NCBI RefSeq assembly: GCF_003284975.1
Contig: NZ_QMEU01000038.1
Location: 1-37,502 of the forward strand
DNA length: 37,502 nt
Direction of reading: 5' to 3'
Origin: Mycobacterium colombiense
Lineage (GTDB): Bacteria; Actinomycetota; Actinomycetes; Mycobacteriales; Mycobacteriaceae
Part shown: positions 8,401 through 16,750 of the stretch, piece by piece
Numbering within the stretch: position 1 is the first letter of the stretch
How the letters are laid out: every line of letters starts with the position of its first letter
The notes under the pieces: model-generated
The model's database searches: none
What the model was told of the DNA's origin: nothing
Seen by the model: only the letters and a program-made list of their open reading frames with translations
Position numbers and translations under genes: made by a program

Positions 8401-9419
8401 GCGCGCTCCTGGCCCGCAGCGACTTCCTCCGCGCCCCGGTGCTGGCCACCGCCCGGCCCGCGGGTTTCAAGGAGTGGCAGCACTTCGTGATTCATGGGCT
8501 GGGCGTGCGGGTTTTGATCAACTTCAGCCTCAACAATGAACTGCTCGCCGGTGACGAAGTCCGGCTCGCACCACGCGTCATCGTCATCGCTCACGACGAG
8601 ACCTGGACCGGCGCCATCGAGCGGTTCGACGGGCGCGCTCTGAACGTCTCGGCCGATCTGGGTGAACTGACCATCGGCGGTAACCGAATGACCATCGTGC
8701 CCGACGGCTATCGCGTGGCAATCGACTTGCCTGACAACGGAATTCGGGGCGAACTGCATTTCATCTCCGCGAGCCGGCCATTCGTGGTCCGCAACGAACC
8801 GGCGGGTGAAGGCCGCGTCAGCTGGCTCTTCGTGCCGCGGCTGCGCGCCGACGGATGGCTGCGCATCGGCGGACGAGAACACCGTTTTGAGGACGACCTC
8901 GCCTATCACGACCACAACTGGGGTCGGTTCCGGTGGGGCGACGACTTTGGTTGGACGTGGGGCACCATTTTGCCGGCCAGCCCCGGGGACCCGTGGTCGA
9001 TGGTATCCGTGCATATCACCGACCGGAGGCGGCAGCGCTCTCTGTCCCGATCGCTCTACGTGTGGCACCACGACGAGCCCGCCGCGATATTTCGCCACGC
9101 GGCGGTGCAGGCGCGCACCCACAACCTGCTCGACCGCGCGGCGGACTGCGTCTTGCCGCCCCCGATGCGGCTGCTACTGGACGGCGAGGTGCCGGGGGTG
9201 CCGGAACGGATCGAGATCACCGCCACGCGGGCTGGCGACAAGGTGCACGCCGAGTTCCGCTCGCGTTCTTATGCCCGCCTGGCCCAACCGAGCGAGGTAC
9301 ACCTCAACCGATCGACTGTGCTCTGTGAAGCCGACGGCGCCGTTCGGGCGAGCGGCACCGTGAATGGCGAAGACTTCGACTTCGTCGGTACCGGAGTATT
9401 CGAGTTCCTACATGGCTGA
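8397..9419 (+). CDS. CrtC/AttH-like lipocalin-fold protein (carotenoid 1,2-hydratase-like)
   Basis: A 340-residue protein with the hallmark YHDHNWGRFRWGDDFGW (from Tyr170) of the hydroxyneurosporene synthase/AttH superfamily. Those proteins have two lipocalin-like domains; CrtC adds water across a terminal C=C bond of acyclic carotenoids. The N-terminal half (about 1-165) is beta-rich with a conserved FKEWQHFVIHG segment, and the C-terminal half closes with VNGEDFDFVGTGVFEFL. No signal peptide. Its neighbours are a polyprenyl synthase and a squalene/carotenoid-type flavoenzyme, so a hydrophobic isoprenoid substrate is likely. Hydratase activity is inferred; other superfamily members have unrelated or unknown reactions. 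Confidence 0.75.
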   Translation: MSALLARSDFLRAPVLATARPAGFKEWQHFVIHGLGVRVLINFSLNNELLAGDEVRLAPRVIVIAHDETWTGAIERFDGRALNVSADLGELTIGGNRMTIVPDGYRVAIDLPDNGIRGELHFISASRPFVVRNEPAGEGRVSWLFVPRLRADGWLRIGGREHRFEDDLAYHDHNWGRFRWGDDFGWTWGTILPASPGDPWSMVSVHITDRRRQRSLSRSLYVWHHDEPAAIFRHAAVQARTHNLLDRAADCVLPPPMRLLLDGEVPGVPERIEITATRAGDKVHAEFRSRSYARLAQPSEVHLNRSTVLCEADGAVRASGTVNGEDFDFVGTGVFEFLHG

Positions 9420-9816
9420 ACGGGTTTCGTCGCTACTGCGGCGTTCAGTCGGGCACCTCGAGGACGAGGTGCCCGACAGTTACCGGGCGCTGGTCGCAGA
9501 GCTCGGCCCGATGATGGTCGAGCTCGACGTCGACGGTGAGGTGTTTTGCCTGCGTGGTGGTGGTCGACTTCAGGTGTTCGACGGTGCGGCGCAGACTCCA
9601 TCCGTCCGGATCGTCACCTCGCGCGCCGCCATCCTTGACGTGCTGGATGCCCGGGTAGCGCTCGGGGCGGCCGTGGAGGCGGGCGCGGTGAGCGTGTGGG
9701 GTTCGCTCGATGACGTCCAACGGGCCCACGACTCGCTGCTGGCGTACGTCCATGCCGCGGTGCGGGCACCTTCGCAGCCCGGCGTGCTGTCCGAACTCCG
9801 TTCGGGGGCAGCATGA
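9412..9816 (+). CDS. SCP2-like lipid-binding protein
   Basis: A 134-residue protein with a C-terminal SCP2-like fold pattern: VELDVDGEVFCLRGGGRLQVF, a strand-rich middle and an amphipathic end helix (DDVQRAHDSLLAYVHAAV). SCP2 domains bind sterols, acyl-CoAs and similar lipids. The N-terminal helix (VSSLLRRSVGHLEDEVPDSYRAL) may be a docking element. The ATG at 9412 lies 8 nt inside the CrtC-like gene; the stop overlaps the next start. It may ferry or hold the isoprenoid substrate for the adjacent enzymes (inference). Confidence 0.7.
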   Translation: MAERVSSLLRRSVGHLEDEVPDSYRALVAELGPMMVELDVDGEVFCLRGGGRLQVFDGAAQTPSVRIVTSRAAILDVLDARVALGAAVEAGAVSVWGSLDDVQRAHDSLLAYVHAAVRAPSQPGVLSELRSGAA

Positions 9817-12800
9817 CTGAGAGCCTCTGCACCCCGGGATCGTGCGAATCTCGTCCCACTGTGGCGGTCCTCGGGGCGGGCATCGCCGGCCTCACCGCGG
9901 CGCACGAGCTCGCCGAGCGCGGCTTCGTCGTCACGGTGTACGAGGGCCGACCCGACGAACGGAATGGACTGGGAGCCCAGCCGGCCGGAACATACCCACC
10001 CGTCAAGATTGGCGGCCTCGCCGCGTCTCAGTACTCGACGGTGGGCCCGCAAGGCGGAAGCCAAGCCCAGCTGCGTCCCTTCCCAGGCCGGCGAGGCCAG
10101 CCGCGTCCGCCCGGCCGAGCGGTTGCGGGTGAACACGGCTTCCGCTTCTTCCCCGCGTACTACTTACACACCTGGGACATGTTGCAGCGCATTCCGGTCT
10201 ACCAATACAGCGGTACGGCCGGCTGGACGCCGACTTCCCGCACCGTGTACGACAACGTCCGGCGGGTGATCACCCAGGGCATGACGGTTGGCGGCAAGCC
10301 CTCCCTCGTCTTTCCCCGCGAACGCCCTCGCAGTCCTGCCGAGTTTCTCGGCATCCTCAACCAGATCGCGGGATTGGGCTTCACCGCGGAAGATCTGGCA
10401 ATCTTCCAGAGCCGGATACTCCGCTATCTGGCCACCAGCCCCTTGCGACGCGCCATCGAATTGCAGAACCTCTCCGCCTACGACTTCTTCGTCGGGTACG
10501 ACAGCTCGACCGGGACCAGGCAGTTCTCCTACTCGCCGAGTTTCGACGCGCTCTTGCGCGAGATGCCACGGGTCCTGGCCGCTTTCGACTCGCGTTGGGG
10601 GGACGCACGGACCAACATCACCACTTATCTTCAGCTGTACCTGAACATGGACCGCCACGACGACAAGGCCGACGGGGTACTCAACGGTCCCACCACCGAG
10701 GTGTGGTTCGACAACTGGTACCACCACCTCGTCGCGCTTGGCGTACGTTTCGTGCGCGGTGTGGCGAGTCGCCTCGATTCTTTCGCCTTGGACCCGAGCC
10801 AGCCGCCCCATCTCCGACCTCGCGTGCAGATCACGTTCGCCGACGGTACGCGGGTGACTCCGGACTACACCGTCGTCGCCGTCGATGCCCCCGCAGCCGA
10901 ATCCATCACCGCGCCGCTGCGCGCGGCGGGCACAGGCGGCACCGTAGCTAGGCTCGACGGATTTACTACGTCTGCACCCCCACCCGACGGTCCGCTGCAA
11001 CCCGCCGCGGCACGGGTCCCGCGGCGACGGAATCCCTACAACATGGATGAGCTCGGACGAGTGCCCTGGGATCGGTTCCAAACGCTGTGCGGCATCCAGT
11101 ATTACTTCGACACGGAATTCCAGCTCCTCCGAGGACACATGCTCTACGCCGGCACGGAGTGGGCGCTCTCGTCGATCAATCAGCATGGATTCTGGGAGAA
11201 GGAACCGATTCTGGACCGCGACGGCCACGTTTCGGTGCTGTCCGTCGACGTCGGGGACTTCAATACCCTCTCCCGGCACCTGGGCAAGGCGGCCCGCGAC
11301 TGCGCTCCCGATGAACTCGCCGCGGAAGTGTGGCGCCAGATCGTTGCCGCCCTCACGAGCAACAACGAATCCCTTGCGGCGGAGGCGATGCCGTGGCCCG
11401 CGTGGTACGCGCTGGATCGCGGCCTGAAAATGGCCGCCGGACCCGGCCAGGGCCAGGGTCGCGTGGTTCAAAACGAGACGCCGTACCTCGTTCCCATCAT
11501 CGGCGACTGGGACAATCGGCCCGGCAGCGACCCGTGGAACCCGCACGGATCGTCTTGGAGTAGCGCACCGCCCGAGGACTGGTGGCTCGAAGACCTGGAG
11601 CTGCGGAACGTCTGGCAAGCCCGCCACGGCGGCTATCAGGTACACAACAATTCGGTGGTCTTCGGGGGCACTTGGAACAAGACCTTTACCCGGATGACCT
11701 CAATGGAGGCCGCGTGCGAGTCGGGACGTCACGCCGTCAACTCCATCCTCGACCACTATGTCTGGGTGGCATCGGGTGGTCGCGATCGCCGGGAGAAGAC
11801 CACGCTCGCGTGGGAGTTTCCCTTCGGCTTCCTCGATCAAGGTCTGTCGAGCCCGATTCGATTCCCGACCCCAGCCGGTGACTATTGCTACGTTTTCGAC
11901 ATTGAAAATCGTGAGCCGGCCGACACGCGCCTGCTACGCAACATCGATTCGAAGTTCTGCGAGCAGTCACTGCCGCATCCACTGGACATCCCGGCCGCGC
12001 TTTCGTTCGGTGCCCCTCCGTCCCCTATTCCCACCTTCACGGGAGGTCAGAAAATGTTCACGCCCACAGCCGATTCCAACCAGCAGTTGCTCAACTACCT
12101 CCAGGCTTGGCGCCAGATTCTCGACCAGTGGACGGCCATGGCAGCCGCGTCACCATTTCCGTACGCCCCGAACGCGTTTCCCACCGCGCCGCCGGGAGGT
12201 CAGTTCGCGCCGCCGTTCACGCCCTTCATGCCGTTGATGCCGACCGCGCCGTTCATGCCGCCGGCGCCGTCCGCCGCTGCGACGCCACCAGCGCCACCCG
12301 CCCCGGCCGACTATGCCCAGCAACTGTTCAGCTATCTTCAGGCGTGGCGGCAATACCTCGAGCAGGCGGCGGGCACAATGGCACCGTCAACGCAGCCATC
12401 GAACACCGGGCAGCCGACCGGCGTTCCCAACGGCGGCGGCAACGCCGGCACCAAACGCCCGCCGAATACGCCGATTCCGCCCGAAAGCGATACCGGCAGC
12501 AAGGGCGGGCCACAGGACGGCGACGGCAACGGCTCGTCTTCAACCTGGCCTCCGCCGATGCAGAGATTAGCGCCCGAGGCCTACACGGTGAGCCAGATCA
12601 GCGGCGTTGGCTCCGAACTGGCGGGTACCCCCCTCGGACACGGGCTGGAATCGTCGCAGCTGATTCCGCCCAATGACGATTTGTCCTACCAGTCCGACCG
12701 AATCGAACTCCCCCGCGAGCTAATCCAGAGGTTGGACCCGAGGGCCTCATCGGCTCGTCCCGGGACCTCGTACGTCCTGTCGGGAACCACCGAGCCACAG

Positions 12801-12935
12801 GCCGGTTCGGCATTTCTCAGGACGATGCACAACGTCGAGCCAACCGCGTCGCCCCAGGTCGCGCCGAGGTCGCTGTTCTCCACTCCGGGCGCTTCGACAA
12901 GCTTCCGGGAACACGGTGAGACACCCTCGCCCTGA
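9813..12935 (+). CDS. HpnE-like FAD oxidoreductase with a long repeat-bearing C-terminal tail
   Basis: A 1040-residue protein. The catalytic part (about 1-740) starts with a Rossmann FAD site (GAGIAG 21-26, Glu44) and has GEHGFRFFPAYY (107-118), a signature of hydroxysqualene dehydroxylase (HpnE) and related carotenoid-desaturase-type flavoenzymes. A late SMEAACESGRHAVNSIL matches the closing FAD-binding segment. An extra low-complexity insert lies between the two motifs (about 50-105). The tail from about 745 is rich in Pro, Ala, Gly and Ser and probably disordered. It carries two copies of QQL-x2-YLQAWRQ-x-L-x-Q (residues 757-772 and 836-851). Such tails are typical of proteins loaded into encapsulins or binding scaffolds. 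The start overlaps the previous stop (ATGA). It ends the operon. Substrate unknown; squalene, hydroxysqualene or a polyprenyl chain are candidates. Confidence 0.85.
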   Translation: MTESLCTPGSCESRPTVAVLGAGIAGLTAAHELAERGFVVTVYEGRPDERNGLGAQPAGTYPPVKIGGLAASQYSTVGPQGGSQAQLRPFPGRRGQPRPPGRAVAGEHGFRFFPAYYLHTWDMLQRIPVYQYSGTAGWTPTSRTVYDNVRRVITQGMTVGGKPSLVFPRERPRSPAEFLGILNQIAGLGFTAEDLAIFQSRILRYLATSPLRRAIELQNLSAYDFFVGYDSSTGTRQFSYSPSFDALLREMPRVLAAFDSRWGDARTNITTYLQLYLNMDRHDDKADGVLNGPTTEVWFDNWYHHLVALGVRFVRGVASRLDSFALDPSQPPHLRPRVQITFADGTRVTPDYTVVAVDAPAAESITAPLRAAGTGGTVARLDGFTTSAPPPDGPLQPAAARVPRRRNPYNMDELGRVPWDRFQTLCGIQYYFDTEFQLLRGHMLYAGTEWALSSINQHGFWEKEPILDRDGHVSVLSVDVGDFNTLSRHLGKAARDCAPDELAAEVWRQIVAALTSNNESLAAEAMPWPAWYALDRGLKMAAGPGQGQGRVVQNETPYLVPIIGDWDNRPGSDPWNPHGSSWSSAPPEDWWLEDLELRNVWQARHGGYQVHNNSVVFGGTWNKTFTRMTSMEAACESGRHAVNSILDHYVWVASGGRDRREKTTLAWEFPFGFLDQGLSSPIRFPTPAGDYCYVFDIENREPADTRLLRNIDSKFCEQSLPHPLDIPAALSFGAPPSPIPTFTGGQKMFTPTADSNQQLLNYLQAWRQILDQWTAMAAASPFPYAPNAFPTAPPGGQFAPPFTPFMPLMPTAPFMPPAPSAAATPPAPPAPADYAQQLFSYLQAWRQYLEQAAGTMAPSTQPSNTGQPTGVPNGGGNAGTKRPPNTPIPPESDTGSKGGPQDGDGNGSSSTWPPPMQRLAPEAYTVSQISGVGSELAGTPLGHGLESSQLIPPNDDLSYQSDRIELPRELIQRLDPRASSARPGTSYVLSGTTEPQAGSAFLRTMHNVEPTASPQVAPRSLFSTPGASTSFREHGETPSP
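12041..12056 (+). promoter_or_regulatory. Internal Shine-Dalgarno and in-frame ATG before the tail
   Basis: GGGAGG (12041-12046) is followed 7 nt later by ATG (12054-12056), in frame at codon 748 of the flavoenzyme, exactly where the disordered tail begins. Initiation here would give a separate tail-only protein of 293 residues starting MFTPTADSNQQLL. This is as good a start signal as any in the operon. Confidence 0.5.
12081..12365 (+). repeat. Duplicated QQL-x2-YLQAWRQ protein motif in the tail
   Basis: The DNA at 12081-12128 and 12318-12365 encodes two 16-residue helices of the form QQL(L/F)xYLQAWRQxL(D/E)Q, 79 codons apart, joined by a Pro/Ala/Phe/Met-rich linker. The codons differ between copies, so the duplication is old and kept at the protein level. 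It may be a binding motif for the shell or another partner. Confidence 0.7.
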
Positions 12936-12952
12936 ACGGTTTTGGCCGGCCG

Positions 12953-13420
12953 TCAGTCCATCAACTGCGCGGCGACCGTCGCCCCGAGTTCCCAGCACGC
13001 CTGCAGCTCATCCTTGCTCGGCTTGCCCGAAACCACCACGGTCGCCGCGGCTTTGGACCAACCGAGCCCGGTGGTGATGGTGTCGACGGCACGCTCGGCG
13101 CCCTCGGTGCCCTCGTTGCCGTGCAGGTAGAGCCCGAACGGTCGCCCGCGCGTGGAGTCGAGCAATTGGTAATAGGCGCAGTCGAACGCGTGCTTGAGGG
13201 CGCCCGAGATGTATCCGAGGTTCGCGGGAGTGCCCAGCAGGTAACCGTCGGCGGCCAGCATCTCGGCCGGCGACACCGTCAGCGCCGGGCGCCGCAGCAC
13301 GTCCACACCCTCGATGTCGGGGTCGGTGGCCCCGGAAACCACCGCCTCGAACATCTCGTGGGTGTGCGGCGACGGCGTGTGGTGCACGATCAGCAGCGTC
13401 TTGCGCGGTGTTTCGTTCAC
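12953..13420 (-). CDS. Flavodoxin-like NADPH-dependent FMN reductase family protein (Rv2771c homologue)
   Basis: A 155-residue flavodoxin-fold protein. The first strand and loop are TLLIVHHTPSPHTHEMFEAV, the FMN phosphate-binding region. GYLLGTPANLGYISGALKHAFD follows, as in WrbA/flavodoxin-type proteins where G-T/S-P-x-N/Y-x-G contacts the flavin. It probably binds FMN and takes part in electron transfer. The GTG at 13418-13420 overlaps the stop of the upstream gene (GTGA). It is the last gene of the dapB operon, the same order as M. tuberculosis Rv2773c-Rv2771c. Physiological partner unknown. Confidence 0.82.
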   Translation of the reverse strand: MNETPRKTLLIVHHTPSPHTHEMFEAVVSGATDPDIEGVDVLRRPALTVSPAEMLAADGYLLGTPANLGYISGALKHAFDCAYYQLLDSTRGRPFGLYLHGNEGTEGAERAVDTITTGLGWSKAAATVVVSGKPSKDELQACWELGATVAAQLMD

Positions 13421-13872
13421 TGGCGGCCCTGCAGCTCGACGGCGGTCTTCATCGCCTCGCGCGCGCGGCGGCGGTCGCCGGCGTAGTCATAGGCGCGGGC
13501 CAGCCGATACCAGCGCCGCCAGTCGTCGGGGTGCTCCTGCACTTCGGCGCGCACCGCGGCGAACAGTTCGTCGGCTGCGTCGCGCTGGATGCGGCCCGAC
13601 GGTCGGCGCGGCAGCGCGCTGGTGTCCAGTTCCATTCCGTCGGCCGCGATAAGCCGGGCCAGTTTCTGATGCGCGAATCCGGCGCGCAGGGTGGCGACCA
13701 TCGCCCACAGCCCGATCACGGGCAGGATCAACACCGCCAGTCCGAGGCCGACGGCCGCGGCCCGCCCGGAGCCGATCATCGCGAAGGCCACGCGCCCCAA
13801 CAGCACGAAGTAAACCAACAGCGCGACGCACATGAAGGCGACGAGCAATTGGGTGCGCAGCGCTTTGGTCAT
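13417..13872 (-). CDS. Membrane protein with C-terminal TPR-like helices (Rv2772c homologue)
   Basis: A 151-residue protein with two transmembrane helices (about 8-30 and 35-58: VAFMCVALLVYFVLL and VGLGLAVLILPVIGLWAMV). A cytosolic tail ends in a TPR-like pair (DDWRRWYRLARAYDYAGDRRRAREAMKTAVEL). The start MTKALRTQ (ATG at 13872) follows dapB by 13 nt and the stop overlaps the next start. Function unknown. The conserved link to dapB is known from M. tuberculosis but does not reveal a role. Confidence 0.8.
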   Translation of the reverse strand: MTKALRTQLLVAFMCVALLVYFVLLGRVAFAMIGSGRAAAVGLGLAVLILPVIGLWAMVATLRAGFAHQKLARLIAADGMELDTSALPRRPSGRIQRDAADELFAAVRAEVQEHPDDWRRWYRLARAYDYAGDRRRAREAMKTAVELQGRQ

Positions 13873-13885
13873 GGAAGAATTCAGG

Positions 13886-14662
<777 letters not shown>

Positions 14663-15235
14663 TCAGGTGTGGACGATGAAGCCCGCTTCGGTGTTGGGCG
14701 CGGGTTGCTCGGGATCGTTGATCGTGATGTACAGCTCGCCTGCCGTCGGCATCCCGAAGCCGACAAATCCGTGCGCCGTCTGGCCGTCGTGAAGGCCGCC
14801 CGTCACCAGCGGGGGCATCTTGTCGAGCCTGCGGAAGTCGACCGCAAGCGTTGACGGTTGGGGCGCATCGTCGGGATGGGTCCATGGCTGATTGCCGCCG
14901 CCGTATCCGGCGAACATGTAGTGCTGGTCGAGCTTGAAGAATCGGTGTGACGTCGCGGTGATAGTCAGTTCCACCACGTTGCATGCGGAGCCAGGCGTCG
15001 GACTCGCGAAATGAGAGGTGCACCCTGGCGGGAACCACGTCGCGCTGTTGACGGTGATGTCGGCGGTCGCGCCGCTGGCCGCCTGCGCGTGCACGGGCAC
15101 GCCCATTTGACCGATCGGGAACGGTGGACTGTCCGGCGTGGAGTCGGCCGAACCGGTGGCACATGAGCATGCGGCGATGACGGCGATGGCCGTGGCGACC
15201 GCGGCTGGCGCAATGACGGATCTCGCGCGCACCAC
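14663..15235 (-). CDS. Putative secreted lipoprotein, unknown function
   Basis: A 190-residue protein with an N-terminal signal peptide: MVRAR, an apolar core (VIAPAAVATAIAVIAAC) and a lipobox ending I-A-A-C at about residue 23, so it should be lipidated and sit on the outer face of the membrane. The mature part is beta-rich with two further Cys (about 72 and 85) that may form a disulfide, plus Gly-rich turns. It resembles actinobacterial Ig-like DUF4352-type proteins only in general pattern. GTG start. Transcribed toward dapB and divergent from the HNH gene. Confidence 0.7.
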   Translation of the reverse strand: MVRARSVIAPAAVATAIAVIAACSCATGSADSTPDSPPFPIGQMGVPVHAQAASGATADITVNSATWFPPGCTSHFASPTPGSACNVVELTITATSHRFFKLDQHYMFAGYGGGNQPWTHPDDAPQPSTLAVDFRRLDKMPPLVTGGLHDGQTAHGFVGFGMPTAGELYITINDPEQPAPNTEAGFIVHT

Positions 15236-15374
15236 GGGTGGTTACCCGCAGCGCTGGCGCCAAAAACGCTCTGGCGCCCGCGACAGGGCCATCCGGGTCC
15301 GGGGCGCGTTGTGCAGAGTTCGCGGTTCATTCACAACCCTTGCTCGGCCGCCTCCCCGCGACGTGCGCTGCGCA

Positions 15375-15380
15375 TAGCAT
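15375..15380 (+). promoter_or_regulatory. -10 box giving a leaderless mRNA for the HNH gene
   Basis: TAGCAT fits TANNNT. A start 7 nt downstream would fall on the ATG at 15387, and no Shine-Dalgarno is visible, so the mRNA is probably leaderless, a common arrangement in mycobacteria. No clear -35 box. Confidence 0.4.
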
Positions 15381-15386
15381 CCGAAC

Positions 15387-16745
15387 ATGCATTCGATCGA
15401 GGTCCCGGCTGAGGTGGCCGCCGCGCTGGACGCCCAGGATGCCGCCGATGCGGCGATCCGCAGCCTGGACTTCGACGCGCAGAGCCCCGCAGTCCGGTTG
15501 CACGTGCTCGAACGGATGGAGGCCTCGAGCCGGCGACGGATCGCGGTGAGCCATGACGTGATCGCCGGTTTGGCGGCGGAGGATCCCGCCGACATCGGCG
15601 GCCCGGTGCATAAAGTGGTCGCCGACCGCCTGCGGATCAGCTATGCCGAGGCGTGCCGTCGGCTCCGCGACGCCACCGAGTTGTCGCCGCGCTTGACGCT
15701 CACCGGCGCGGAGCTGCCGCCACAGTTGCCGGCTACGGCCGTGGCGTGGCGCGACGGGCTGCTCGACGGTCAGCATCTGCGCGTGATCCAGACGTTCGTC
15801 CGGGATCTCCCGGACTCCGTCCCCGCTGCCACGGTGGAGGACGCCGAGCGATTCCTGGCCGATCAGGCCCGGCGGCTGCGCCCCGATCAGTTGCAGAAGC
15901 TCGCACACCAGTGCGCCCTGCGGATCAACCCGGACGGAAAGTTCTCCGACGCCGACCGGGCACGCCAGCGCGGTTTCACCTGGTGCGGCCAACGACCCGA
16001 CGGGATGAGCATCGGGAAACTGGTCGCCTCACCCGAGCTGCGCGCCAACCTCGACGCATGGCTGTCCCGGTTTGCGACTCCGGGGATGTGCAACCCCGAC
16101 GAGGAAACGCCTTGCGTCACAGGCGAACCCGACGACGAGCGCGCCCGCCGCGATATGCGCAGTCCCGCCCAGCGCCAACACGACGCACTCAACGCCCTGG
16201 TGCGAGGCCAGCTGGGCGATCCGAAACTGGGTCAGCACAACGGATTGCCGGTGACCGTCATCGTGTCGACCACCCTGCAGGAACTGACGGCGGGCGTGGG
16301 GCGCGCGGTGACCGGTGGCGGCACGCTGCTACCGATGCGCGATGTGATCCGGATGGCCCGCCACGCCTACCACTACCTCGCCGTGTTCGACGAGCACTCG
16401 AGCCGCCCACTGTATCTCGGCCGCTCGCGGCGCATTGCCACACCGGATCAGCGCATCGTCTTGTACGCGCACGACCGCGGCTGCAGTTACCCCGGCTGCG
16501 ACGCCCCCGGCTATTGGTGCGAGGTGCATCATTGCGCTGAGTGGGCCGCCGGCGGCACGACGGACGCGAACAACCTCACTTTCGCCTGCGCACCGCATCA
16601 CAAGCTGGTCGGAAGAGGCTGGCGGACAAGCAAAACGCCACGAGGCCGTACCCGGTGGATCTCGCCGCCGCAGTTGGACCGCGGCGCGCGCACCAACGAC
16701 TTTCACCATCCCGAACGCCTCTTCGACGACGGTGCGTCGCCGTGA
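15387..16745 (+). CDS. DUF222 / HNH endonuclease-motif protein (13E12 family)
   Basis: A 452-residue member of the mycobacterial 13E12-type family. The N-terminal DUF222 region (about 30-330) is helical. The C-terminal HNH nuclease motif runs CSYPGCDAPGYWCEVHH, then the Asn of DANNLTF and the His pair of CAPHHKLV, with Cys pairs suited to zinc. Members are numerous in mycobacterial genomes and are thought to be nucleases or mobile-element related, with no established role. The HNH residues look intact and the frame is whole. The stop is 5 nt from the stop of the convergent gene. No terminal repeats or target duplication seen. Confidence 0.85.
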   Translation: MHSIEVPAEVAAALDAQDAADAAIRSLDFDAQSPAVRLHVLERMEASSRRRIAVSHDVIAGLAAEDPADIGGPVHKVVADRLRISYAEACRRLRDATELSPRLTLTGAELPPQLPATAVAWRDGLLDGQHLRVIQTFVRDLPDSVPAATVEDAERFLADQARRLRPDQLQKLAHQCALRINPDGKFSDADRARQRGFTWCGQRPDGMSIGKLVASPELRANLDAWLSRFATPGMCNPDEETPCVTGEPDDERARRDMRSPAQRQHDALNALVRGQLGDPKLGQHNGLPVTVIVSTTLQELTAGVGRAVTGGGTLLPMRDVIRMARHAYHYLAVFDEHSSRPLYLGRSRRIATPDQRIVLYAHDRGCSYPGCDAPGYWCEVHHCAEWAAGGTTDANNLTFACAPHHKLVGRGWRTSKTPRGRTRWISPPQLDRGARTNDFHHPERLFDDGASP

Positions 16746-16750
16746 CGGGC

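Noticed and set aside
10164..11645. 493-codon open frame on the reverse strand inside the flavoenzyme gene
   Set aside because: High-GC antisense shadow with no recognisable domain; the forward protein has clear FAD motifs.
15387..16745. DUF222/HNH gene as an active mobile element
   Set aside because: No flanking inverted repeats, target duplication or recombinase; this family is widespread as single genes in mycobacteria.
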